Shown one piece after another: positions 56,990 through 64,000 of a stretch of DNA of 64,000 bases. The notes under the pieces are model-generated. The model was not told where the DNA came from and did not search any database. It worked only from the letters and a program-made list of their open reading frames with translations. This DNA comes from Dactylosporangium aurantiacum (GTDB taxonomy: Bacteria; Actinomycetota; Actinomycetes; Mycobacteriales; Micromonosporaceae), in the NCBI RefSeq assembly GCF_000716715.1, contig NZ_JNYJ01000007.1, positions 1 through 64,000 on the forward strand, given 5' to 3'. Position 1 is the stretch's first letter. Each line of letters starts with the position of its first letter. Both the position numbers and the translations under genes were made by a program.

Positions 56990-57014
56990 GCCCCCGAGTC
57001 TAGGCTTACGTGTC
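56990..57014. promoter_or_regulatory. Divergent leaderless promoters of deoC and upp with overlapping -10 boxes
   Basis: Within 25 bp between the two start codons lie TAGACT on the minus strand (complement of 56997-57002, 7 nt from the deoC ATG) and TAGGCT on the plus strand (57001-57006, 8 nt from the upp GTG). They share two bases. Neither gene has a convincing ribosome binding site. Confidence 0.62.
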
Positions 57015-57647
57015 GTGGACGTACTCGTGGTGGATCACCCCCTGGCCAAGTCGCGACTGACCGCGATGCGCGACGAACGGACCGACAACGGCGCGTTCCG
57101 CGCGGCGCTGCACGAGCTCACCACGATGCTGGTGTACGAGGCCGCCCGCTCGTTCGCCACCGAGGAGTTCCCGGTGCGCACGCCGGTCGCGACGGCCCAG
57201 GGCACCCGCCTGGCCAACCCGCCGCTGCTGGTGCCGGTCCTGCGCGCCGGCCTCGGCATGGCCGACTCGGCCCTCGCGCTGCTGCCGGAGTCCTCCATGG
57301 GCTTCGTCGGCCTCGCCCGCGACGAGGAGACCTACGAGCCGCGTGCCTACATGGAGTCGCTGCCCGGCGTCCTGACCGGCATCCCGGTGCTGGTCCTCGA
57401 CCCGATGCTGGCCACCGGCGGCTCGCTGCTGCACTGCGTGCGGCTGCTCGTCGACCGCGGCGCGACCGACATCACCGTGCTGTGCGTCCTGGCCGCCCCC
57501 GCCGGCATCGAGCGTCTCGCCGACTCGGGCCTGCCGATCCGGCTGGTCACGGCCGCGATCGACGAGCGGCTCAACGAGCGCATGTACATCGTCCCGGGCC
57601 TCGGCGACGCCGGCGACCGGCAGTTCGGCGGCATGCCCCGTTTCTGA
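57015..57647 (+). CDS. upp: Uracil phosphoribosyltransferase
   Basis: A 210-residue salvage enzyme making UMP from uracil and PRPP. Motifs: [17 protein letters not shown] near residue 73, the PRPP loop [14 protein letters not shown] near residue 126, and [15 protein letters not shown] at the C-terminus, which binds uracil. The open frame continues upstream into the deoC promoter, but the GTG at 57015 gives the usual N-terminus ([20 protein letters not shown]) and fits a leaderless start. It uses uracil released by the phosphorylase. Confidence 0.95.
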   Translation: MDVLVVDHPLAKSRLTAMRDERTDNGAFRAALHELTTMLVYEAARSFATEEFPVRTPVATAQGTRLANPPLLVPVLRAGLGMADSALALLPESSMGFVGLARDEETYEPRAYMESLPGVLTGIPVLVLDPMLATGGSLLHCVRLLVDRGATDITVLCVLAAPAGIERLADSGLPIRLVTAAIDERLNERMYIVPGLGDAGDRQFGGMPRF

Positions 57648-57737
57648 GCGGCGGCTTAAGTCTCGTCGCCGGATCGGGGGATTCCCGCTGCTCAGGCATT
57701 GCCTGGTGACCGCCGCGGCGGCCTACGGTGACCGGCG

Positions 57738-58922
57738 ATGAAGCACCGACGCTCCTTCCTGCGCACCCATCCGGTCCTCGCCGTGGCGCTCGCCGTCGGG
57801 GTCCTCGTCGGCTCGGGCGCCCTCGCGGCGACGGCCGTCGGCAGACCCGATCCGCGGGCGGTGTCCGTACCGGCGACCCGGCACGACGACCCGGCGGCCC
57901 CCGGCACCGGCGGCGCCGCCGCGTCCCGCACCCCGCCGGCGGGCACGCCGTCCTCGGCACCGCCCGCCGCGGCCTCCCCGGCGACGACCGCCGGACGCGC
58001 CCGCTGCGGGCTCGACGCCAGGCTCGTGCCCGGCTGCGGGCTGCTGTGGGGGGTCGCGCCCGGCGCGTTCACCGACCTGCCGGCGTCGCAGGCGCTGGGC
58101 AACTTCGAGCGCACCACCGGCCGCCCCGCCGACATCCTGCACTCCTACCACCGCGGCGACGAGGTCTGGCCGACCGCCGACGAGATCGCCACCGTGCGGC
58201 AGTCACGCAAGCGGATCCTCTTCGCCAACTGGAAGGTCGCCTGGAACACCACCTGGGCCGACGTCGCCGCCGGCGGGCAGGACGCCCGCATCGACCGTGC
58301 CGCCGCCCGGCTCCGGGCGTTCCCCGGCAAGCTGTTCGTCGCCCTGCACCACGAGCCGGAGAACGACGTGCGGGCCGGCGGCGGCATGACCGCCCGCGAC
58401 TACGCCGCGATGTACCGGCACACGGTCCTGCGCCTGCGCGCCGCCGGCGTCACCAACGTCGTGTTCGTCATGGTCTACATGGCGTACGAGCCGTGGTGCG
58501 TGCAGCCCTGGTTCGGCGACCTGTACCCCGGCGACGACGTCGTCGACTGGATCGGCATGGACCCGTACCTGTTCGCCAAGCCGGGCGGCTACGGCCACGG
58601 CGACTTCGCGTACCTGGTCGACCGCACCTCGGACCCCGCGAGGTGGCCCGGCTTCTACACCTGGGTCACCCGCACCCACGGCGACAAGCCGCTCATGGTC
58701 GCCGAATGGGGCGTGTACGAGCACGCCGCCGACCCCGCCCAGAAGGCCTGGATCTACTCGACGGTGCGCCAGCAGCTCGGCCGGTTCCCGGCGATCAAAG
58801 CCCTGGTGTACTTCGACTCGCCGAACGCCCCGAAGGGCGACACGCGGCCGGACAGCTCCCAGGCGGCGCTCGCCGAGTTCCGGAAGCTGGCCGGGTCCAC
58901 GGTGTTCTCGGCCGTGCTGTAG
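57738..58922 (+). CDS. Secreted GH26-family (beta-mannanase-like) glycoside hydrolase
   Basis: A 394-residue protein with an N-terminal signal or anchor segment (residues ~12-33, PVLAVALAVGVLVGSGALAA) and a ~50-residue Pro/Ala/Thr linker before a catalytic domain from about residue 90. The GH26 acid/base lies in HHEPEND (~residue 206) and the nucleophile in AEWGVYE (~residue 321). Members cleave beta-1,4-mannans or related glucans; the substrate is unknown. The ATG at 57738 has no ribosome binding site; TACGGT at 57724-57729 suggests a possible leaderless start. It is the only obvious extracellular enzyme in this part. Confidence 0.85.
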   Translation: MKHRRSFLRTHPVLAVALAVGVLVGSGALAATAVGRPDPRAVSVPATRHDDPAAPGTGGAAASRTPPAGTPSSAPPAAASPATTAGRARCGLDARLVPGCGLLWGVAPGAFTDLPASQALGNFERTTGRPADILHSYHRGDEVWPTADEIATVRQSRKRILFANWKVAWNTTWADVAAGGQDARIDRAAARLRAFPGKLFVALHHEPENDVRAGGGMTARDYAAMYRHTVLRLRAAGVTNVVFVMVYMAYEPWCVQPWFGDLYPGDDVVDWIGMDPYLFAKPGGYGHGDFAYLVDRTSDPARWPGFYTWVTRTHGDKPLMVAEWGVYEHAADPAQKAWIYSTVRQQLGRFPAIKALVYFDSPNAPKGDTRPDSSQAALAEFRKLAGSTVFSAVL

Positions 58923-58941
58923 GCGGTGTCACGGACGGTGC

Positions 58942-60540
58942 TCACAGGCCGAGCGCCTCGGCGGTCTGGGTGCGCAGCGCCGCCAGGGACGCCCGCGCCC
59001 GCTCCCGGGCCGCGGCCACGTCACCGCCGTCGACCGGCTCGACCACCTCCAGGTACGCCTTGAGCTTCGGCTCCGTCCCCGACGGCCGGACCACCACCCG
59101 GGTCGTGCCGGCCCGCACGATCAGCACGTCGGCGTCCGGCAGCAGGTCCTCGACCGCGTGGACGGGCTCGTCGAGCAGCTCCACCGGCGGCCGGCGCCGG
59201 ATCGTGGCCATCGCCGCGGCGATGTCGGCAAGGTCGTCGACGCGCACGCTGAGCTGGTCCGTCGCGTGCACCCCGTGCCGCAGCGCGAGCTCGTCGAGCC
59301 GGTCGCCGAGGGTCCGGCCCCGGGTCCTGAGCTCCGCGGCCAGCTCGCACACCAGCAGCGCCGCGGTGATCCCGTCCTTGTCCCGCACGTACCCCGGCGC
59401 GACGCAGTACCCGAGCGCCTCCTCGTAGCCGTACACCAGGTCGTCGCCGGCCCGCACGATCCACTTGAAGCCGGTGAGCGTCTCGCCGTACGGCGCGCCG
59501 TGCGCCTCGCACATCCGCGACAGCAGGCTCGACGACACGATCGTGGTCGCGTAGCGCCCCTTCACCCCGCGGCGCATCAGGTGGTCGGCGAGCAGGACGC
59601 CGACCTCGTCGCCCCGCAGCAGCCGCCAGCCGTCGCCGCCCCGGTACGCCACCGCGCACCGGTCCGCGTCGGGGTCGTTGGCGATCGCGACGTCCGCGCC
59701 CCGCGCCGTGGCCAGGGCCAGCAGCAGGTCCGTGGCGCCCGGCTCCTCCGGGTTGGGGAACGCCACCGTCGGGAAGTCGGGGTCGGGGTCGGCCTGCTCC
59801 GCGACGACCGCCGGCGCCGCGAACCCGGCCCCGGTCACCGCCGCCTCGAAGACCTCCCTGCCCACGCCGTGCATCGGGGTGTACGCCACGACGAGGTCCC
59901 TCGGCCCGTCCGGCTGGACGGTGCGCAGCGCCCCGGCCACGTACGCCTCGACCACGTCCTCGCCCAGCGTCTCGCCGGCGTCACCCAGCGGCACGTCCCG
60001 CAGCGGCCCGACCGCCCGGATCGCCCGCTCGATCTCCCGGTCCGCGGGCGGCACGATCTGCGAGCCGTCGCCAAGGTACACCTTGTAACCGTTGTCCTGC
60101 GGAGGGTTGTGGCTCGCGGTCACCATGACCCCGGCCGCCGCCCCCAGGTGCCGCACCGCGAACGCGAGGACCGGCGTCGGCAGCGGCCGGGGCAGCACCA
60201 GCGCCCGCCGGCCCGCGCCCCGCGCCACCCGCGCCGTCTCCTCGGCGAACGCCTTCGAGCCGTGGCGGGCGTCGTACCCGACGACGAGCGGCCCGTCCAC
60301 GTCCGCCGCCGCCAGCCACCTGACCAGCCCCGCCGCGGCCCCCCGCACGACCGCCAGGTTCATGCCGTTGGGCCCGGCCCGCAGCGGCCCCCGCAACCCG
60401 GCGGTCCCGAAGGTCAACGGCCCCGCGAACCGCTCCCGCAGCTCCTGGTCGTCGTCGAGCACCGCCCGCAGCTCGTCCCGGCCGGCAGGATCGGGATCAT
60501 CGGCCAGCCAGGCCTCCGCCTCGGCGCGCAGCTCACTCAT
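58942..60540 (-). CDS. Phosphohexomutase family enzyme (phosphomannomutase/phosphoglucomutase or phosphopentomutase role)
   Basis: A 532-residue four-domain alpha-D-phosphohexomutase. The active-site serine is in TASHNPPQDNGYK near residue 142, the Mg loop is NDPDADRCAV near residue 290, the sugar loop is YEEALGYCV near residue 379, and the phosphate loop is RPSGTEPKLK near residue 486. Annotated relatives are called phosphomannomutase. Its place among deoA, deoC and upp suggests it may convert (deoxy)ribose 1-phosphate to the 5-phosphate, linking the phosphorylase to the aldolase; that is inference. A terminator separates it from the upstream kinase gene. Confidence 0.88.
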   Translation of the reverse strand: MSELRAEAEAWLADDPDPAGRDELRAVLDDDQELRERFAGPLTFGTAGLRGPLRAGPNGMNLAVVRGAAAGLVRWLAAADVDGPLVVGYDARHGSKAFAEETARVARGAGRRALVLPRPLPTPVLAFAVRHLGAAAGVMVTASHNPPQDNGYKVYLGDGSQIVPPADREIERAIRAVGPLRDVPLGDAGETLGEDVVEAYVAGALRTVQPDGPRDLVVAYTPMHGVGREVFEAAVTGAGFAAPAVVAEQADPDPDFPTVAFPNPEEPGATDLLLALATARGADVAIANDPDADRCAVAYRGGDGWRLLRGDEVGVLLADHLMRRGVKGRYATTIVSSSLLSRMCEAHGAPYGETLTGFKWIVRAGDDLVYGYEEALGYCVAPGYVRDKDGITAALLVCELAAELRTRGRTLGDRLDELALRHGVHATDQLSVRVDDLADIAAAMATIRRRPPVELLDEPVHAVEDLLPDADVLIVRAGTTRVVVRPSGTEPKLKAYLEVVEPVDGGDVAAARERARASLAALRTQTAEALGL

Positions 60541-60552
60541 CCGTCGTTCTTA

Positions 60553-60584
60553 GCACGGCCCGCCGCGGCTGCTCGCGGCCGTGC
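60553..60584 (-). terminator. Terminator of the Ser/Thr kinase gene
   Basis: GCACGGCC (60553-60560) pairs perfectly with GGCCGTGC (60577-60584), with further pairing possible inside the 16-nt loop. It lies 2 nt beyond the kinase stop on the minus strand. Confidence 0.72.
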
Positions 60585-60586
60585 GG

Positions 60587-62509
60587 TTACTGGCCGGTGG
60601 AGGTGCTGGTGGTCGGGGCGACGAGCTTGAACGAGCGGACCATCTCGTCGAAGATGACCCGGCTGTCGGCGAACTTGGCCTCGGGCACGGTCACGAAGAA
60701 GTGGTAGCTCTTGCCGCCGAGGACGACCGCGTTCCACAGGGCGTGCCGCTGCTGCTCGCCGCTGCCGCAGGTGTACTCGAGGATCGCGGCGTCGTGGCCG
60801 TCGAGCTTGTTGTCGGTCATGTTGACGTGCGTGTAGGGCGGCGCGCAGCTCGACGGGGTCGTCTTCAACCGGTTCTCCGCGCTCTCCAGGAAGGCGCGGG
60901 GCGTGTTCGACGCCTTCTCGATGTTGACGCGGATGCGGCGGTTGGGGTCGGCCGGGTCGGTGACGTCGAAATACGGCGCGGACGCGTTGCCCAGCTGCTT
61001 CTTCGTCCAGCCCTTCGGGACGTTGACCGCGATGCCGCCCGGGTGGCTGAACGCCTCGACGTCCAGCATCGGGCCGGCCGGGGCGCTGGACGCGGCGACC
61101 GGCGGCTTGCCGCCGGGGGAGTCGTCGCCGGAGAACACGCCGGACAGCGCCAGCGCGGCGACCAGCACGACCACGACGCCCGCGGCGACGGCGGCCTTCA
61201 TCCAGGTCGGGGCCTGGGCGACGAGACGCCTGACGTCGGTGCCGGCCTGCTTCGGGGGCTCGGCGGGCGCCTGCGTCCAGTCGGTCGTGCCGAGCGGGCC
61301 GTCCTGATACGCCGCATACCGGCTGGCGTCGGTGCGCTCCAGCTCCACCTCCGGCGTGGGGGTGGACGGGGCACCGGAGTGCATGCGCCGCAGGGCGCCG
61401 CTGACCGTCTCGCCGGGCGCGATCATCGCCCGGCCGCCGATCTGCCCCGTCGGGGCGTGCTGCGGGGTCGCGACCGTCGGCTGATGGGTCGGGCGGACCA
61501 CCGCGTAGGGGTCCGTCATGTGCGCGGGCGCGTTGCTGGCGAGCGGGCCGGCGAGCAGGTCGCGCAGGACCGCGCGGGCGGTCTCGACGTTCCAGCGGCG
61601 GGCCGGGTCCTTCTCCAGCAGGCCGTAGAGCACGCCGGCGAGCGGGCCGGCGCGGACCGCCTGGGCCGGGGGCTCCTCGACGACGGCGCGCATCGTCTCG
61701 AACGGGTCGCGCCGGTCAAACGGCGGGCGGCCCTCGACCGCCGTGTAGAGGGTGACGCCGAGGGAGAACAGGTCGCTGGGCGGGCCGAACTTCGCGCCGA
61801 TGGCCCGCTCGGGGGAGATGAAGTGCGGCGAGCCGAGCACCATGCCGGGCGTGGTCAGCTCGCTGTCGGTGGGCATCCGGGCCACGCCGAAGTCGGTGAG
61901 CACGCAGCGGCCGTCGCCGGCGATGAGGACGTTGGCCGGCTTGACGTCGCGGTGCAGCACGCCGGCGGCGTGCGCGACCTCGAGCGCGCCGAGCAGCGCG
62001 ATGCCGATCTTCGCGACCGCGCGGGCGGCGAGGGGGCCGTCCTCCACGATCATCTCGGCGAGGCTGCGGGCCTGGAGCAGCTCCATGACGATCCACGGCC
62101 GGCCGGCCTCGGTGACCACGTCGTAGACCTGGACGACGGCGGGGTGCGACAGCGCCGCGGCGGCGCGGGCCTCGCGCAGCGTCCGCTGGTACATCGAGTC
62201 GCGGTCGCTGGGCGCCATGTTCGGCGGCAGGATGACCTCTTTGACGGCCACGTCGCGGCGCAGCACCGTGTCGCTGGCGCGCCAGACGGTGCCCATGCCG
62301 CCGTGGCCGATGGCGGTGCGCAGCGCGTAGCGCCCGCCGATCACCACACCCGGCGCGGCACGCTGGCCGGGCACGGGCATGCTCGTGGAGCCAGGCTCGC
62401 GCGGCTCCCGCTGCTCAGGGCCGCGCGCAGGGTCACGCCCGGCTCCGGCGGAGGCCAGAGCGCCGGTGGGTGGCAGGGGCTCGCCGTGCCACGTCGGGAG
62501 CTGAGTCAC
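60587..62509 (-). CDS. Membrane Ser/Thr protein kinase (Hanks type)
   Basis: A 640-residue receptor-like kinase. After a ~55-residue Pro-rich start, the catalytic domain (~58-320) has GHGGMGTVWRA, the lysine in DVAVKEV, HRDVKPANVL, DFGVAR and SPHFISPERA. A juxtamembrane region of ~120 residues leads to one membrane helix (~445-465, MKAAVAAGVVVVLVAALALS). A ~165-residue outside domain follows, rich in Ser/Thr near the membrane, with two or three cysteines and no PASTA repeats. The start GTG at 62509 lacks a clear ribosome binding site. A promoter candidate lies about 60 nt upstream. The ligand is unknown. Confidence 0.92.
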   Translation of the reverse strand: MTQLPTWHGEPLPPTGALASAGAGRDPARGPEQREPREPGSTSMPVPGQRAAPGVVIGGRYALRTAIGHGGMGTVWRASDTVLRRDVAVKEVILPPNMAPSDRDSMYQRTLREARAAAALSHPAVVQVYDVVTEAGRPWIVMELLQARSLAEMIVEDGPLAARAVAKIGIALLGALEVAHAAGVLHRDVKPANVLIAGDGRCVLTDFGVARMPTDSELTTPGMVLGSPHFISPERAIGAKFGPPSDLFSLGVTLYTAVEGRPPFDRRDPFETMRAVVEEPPAQAVRAGPLAGVLYGLLEKDPARRWNVETARAVLRDLLAGPLASNAPAHMTDPYAVVRPTHQPTVATPQHAPTGQIGGRAMIAPGETVSGALRRMHSGAPSTPTPEVELERTDASRYAAYQDGPLGTTDWTQAPAEPPKQAGTDVRRLVAQAPTWMKAAVAAGVVVVLVAALALSGVFSGDDSPGGKPPVAASSAPAGPMLDVEAFSHPGGIAVNVPKGWTKKQLGNASAPYFDVTDPADPNRRIRVNIEKASNTPRAFLESAENRLKTTPSSCAPPYTHVNMTDNKLDGHDAAILEYTCGSGEQQRHALWNAVVLGGKSYHFFVTVPEAKFADSRVIFDEMVRSFKLVAPTTSTSTGQ

Positions 62510-63165
62510 AGGCAGTAAACCGTCGTCATGGAGGGGAGATGACTTTCTCGCTGTACGACCGCGGTCCCCACTATCTTGCTTGCTGCTCGCCGGTTAAGAA
62601 AGGTGGGGTCCGGTCCTTCACCGTACCGTGACCCGTAGGCAACCGTGCGTGCTGATCTTGTCGCGCTCCTGAACCGGGTGGATTGAATCCGCGGTTTCGG
62701 GGAACCGGAACGGTGCGGCGGAGCGTCTACGCAGGGGTACTGAAACGCGCCTGGAACATCGGGGGACTACTTTCCCTGGATTTCCTGGTGCGCCTGCCGA
62801 TCGGGGGGCGGGACGGACGCAGGGTGCGGCACCGGCCCCCGGGTTCATGCCACGCTGCGACGTCTTCCGTCACTGTGCGTCGACCTGGGGCGATGATGGT
62901 GACGGCACGAAGGCGAAAAGTTACTCGCGACACCACGTGACCGTGGCGCCTGTCACCCGTTGTAGGAGGTGAGGGGTTCTTGTCTGAAGCGGACCGTGCA
63001 CTTCCGACGGGGCCAGCAACTTTACGCCTCCAGTACCAATCAAGTGACGCTCAGCTATCCCAGCATCACGAGAATGATGTTGCGCTCCGTCACCTTGACC
63101 CAGTTAGTCTGTCCGTGGCACGCATGGGGCGGGCCGCTCCTTTAGACCGAAATAGAGAACTCACC
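62510..63165. other. 656-bp intergenic region between divergent kinase and amidohydrolase genes
   Basis: It is less GC-rich than the genes around it and holds the kinase promoter candidate. An unusually strong ribosome-binding-like run AGGAGGTGAGGGG (62964-62976) stands 3 nt before a TTG at 62980, whose frame joins the amidohydrolase without a stop. The joining stretch contains two rare TTA codons and lacks GC3 bias, so it looks non-coding, but the arrangement is odd. No RNA gene is recognised. Confidence 0.5.
62570..62597 (-). promoter_or_regulatory. Promoter candidate of the Ser/Thr kinase gene
   Basis: On the minus strand TTAACC (complement of 62592-62597) and GATAGT (complement of 62570-62575) are 16 bp apart, giving a transcript start about 55 nt before the GTG at 62509. 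Confidence 0.4.
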
Positions 63166-64000
63166 GTGACGAGAGCGCTGACGCTGCCCGATCCTGCCGC
63201 CGCTGCGGCACGGGTCAGCAAGTTGACGTCGTCCTGGCCCGAGACTCCACCCGGGGCCGATCCGCTGCCCGGTCAGCTCGACCGCTGGCTCACCTCCCGG
63301 GGCGCCGAGCTCGTAGCCGTCCGACGTCACATTCACGCGCATCCGGAGCTCTCCGGCCAGGAGTTCGAGACGGCGGCCCTGGTCGCCCGCGAGCTGACCC
63401 GCGCCGGTCTGTCGCCCCGCATGCTGCCCAAAGGCAACGGCGTCATGTGCGACATCGGCTACGGCGACCGGGTCATCGCGCTGCGCGCCGACCTCGACGC
63501 GCTGCCGCTGCCCGACACCAAGGACGTGCCCTACCGCTCCACCGTCGACAACGTCTGCCACGCCTGCGGTCACGACGTGCACACCACGATCCTGCTCGGC
63601 GTCGGCCTGGCCCTCGCCCAGCTGGCCGAGCGCGACGAGCTGCCCGGCCGGGTGCGGCTGCTGTTCCAGCCCGCCGAGGAGACGATGCCGTCCGGCGCGC
63701 CCGAGGTCATCGCGGCCGGCGGCCTGAAGGACGTCGCCGCGATCTACGCGCTGCACTGCGCGCCGCAGCTGCCGGTCGGGCTGGTCGGGGTCCGCTCCGG
63801 GCCGTTCACCGCCGCCGCCGACAAGATCGAGGTCCGGCTCACCGGCCGGGGCGGGCACACCGCCCGGCCGCACCTGACCGCCGACCTCGTCCACGCGCTC
63901 GGCCGGATCCTGGTGGACGTGCCGTCGCTGCTGGACCGCAAGCTCGACGCCCGCGCCGGGGTCTCCATGGTGTGGGGTGCCGTGCGGGCCGGCGAGGCGG
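63166..64000 (+). CDS. M20-family amidohydrolase/peptidase, N-terminal part
   Basis: The first 278 residues of a zinc amidohydrolase of the M20D (hippurate hydrolase/IAA-amino-acid hydrolase) group; the gene runs off the window. Motifs: VRRHIHAHPELSGQEFET, ALRADLDALPLPD, CHACGHDVHTT (metal-binding Cys and His), LLFQPAEE and GGHTARPH. It hydrolyses N-acyl amino acids or similar amides. The GTG at 63166 gives ~46 residues before the first conserved block, the usual length, though no ribosome binding site is seen. In-frame starts upstream (63115, 63124, 62980) cannot be excluded. Confidence 0.88.
   Translation, partial: MTRALTLPDPAAAAARVSKLTSSWPETPPGADPLPGQLDRWLTSRGAELVAVRRHIHAHPELSGQEFETAALVARELTRAGLSPRMLPKGNGVMCDIGYGDRVIALRADLDALPLPDTKDVPYRSTVDNVCHACGHDVHTTILLGVGLALAQLAERDELPGRVRLLFQPAEETMPSGAPEVIAAGGLKDVAAIYALHCAPQLPVGLVGVRSGPFTAAADKIEVRLTGRGGHTARPHLTADLVHALGRILVDVPSLLDRKLDARAGVSMVWGAVRAGEA

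Noticed and set aside
62683..62940. An 85-codon plus-strand ORF between the kinase and the amidohydrolase
   Set aside because: No ribosome binding site, no GC3 bias and no recognisable domain.

Overview
The window is high-GC (roughly 70-75 %), with many GTG starts, frequent 1-4 nt gene overlaps and several promoters whose -10 box lies 6-8 nt before a start codon with no ribosome binding site (leaderless genes). Gene order (tatD-rsmA-ispE-ABC-F; tRNA-Gln-glmU-prs-rplY-pth; BMP/ABC nucleoside transporter-cdd-deoA-add-deoC-upp) and a cvnABCD conservon mark a chromosomal segment of a filamentous actinomycete. Family Micromonosporaceae is my best guess; that is inference, not proof. No intact mobile element, phage or CRISPR array is visible.

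Layout. 0-3 kb: end of a protein O-mannosyltransferase gene, an RsbU/SpoIIE-type phosphatase and a MarR regulator. 3-9.3 kb: an unknown protein, then tatD-rsmA-ispE-ABC-F, without the rpfB gene that usually sits between tatD and rsmA. 9.3-11 kb: acyl-CoA desaturase with an overlapping TetR gene and a palindromic operator candidate. 11.2-15.5 kb: tRNA-Gln(UUG), glmU, prs, rplY, pth. 15.7-20.9 kb: a polyprenyl-phosphate sugar-phosphate transferase overlapping cysQ, followed by cysD and cysN. 20.9-26.4 kb: CBS-domain protein, galE, and a four-gene operon made of two successive ECF-sigma/Asp-box-propeller pairs. 26.4-32.4 kb: trpS, 2H phosphoesterase, YihY, a His-rich protein, a MerR-GH13 operon with a textbook 19-bp-spacer MerR promoter, and a small membrane protein.

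32.4-42.6 kb is a nucleoside uptake and salvage block: a structured 5' leader, BMP lipoprotein, ABC ATPase and two permeases, cytidine deaminase, thymidine phosphorylase, cupin, DUF4272, an RlmA-like methyltransferase and adenosine deaminase. It resumes at 53.7-60.5 kb (aldehyde dehydrogenase pair, deoC, upp, phosphohexomutase family).

Between these halves lie a conservon (kinase-like CvnA, roadblock CvnB, DUF742 CvnC, GTPase CvnD), an 874-bp repeat-rich non-coding gap, and two convergent-strand genes for very large, largely disordered proteins. The 1,179-residue one carries the same C-terminal module as CvnA (SAWF and GLPxRVPQxxLVPG motifs) but has no kinase domain. I regard this as the most interesting system here. 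The window ends with a membrane Ser/Thr kinase and the start of an M20 amidohydrolase.
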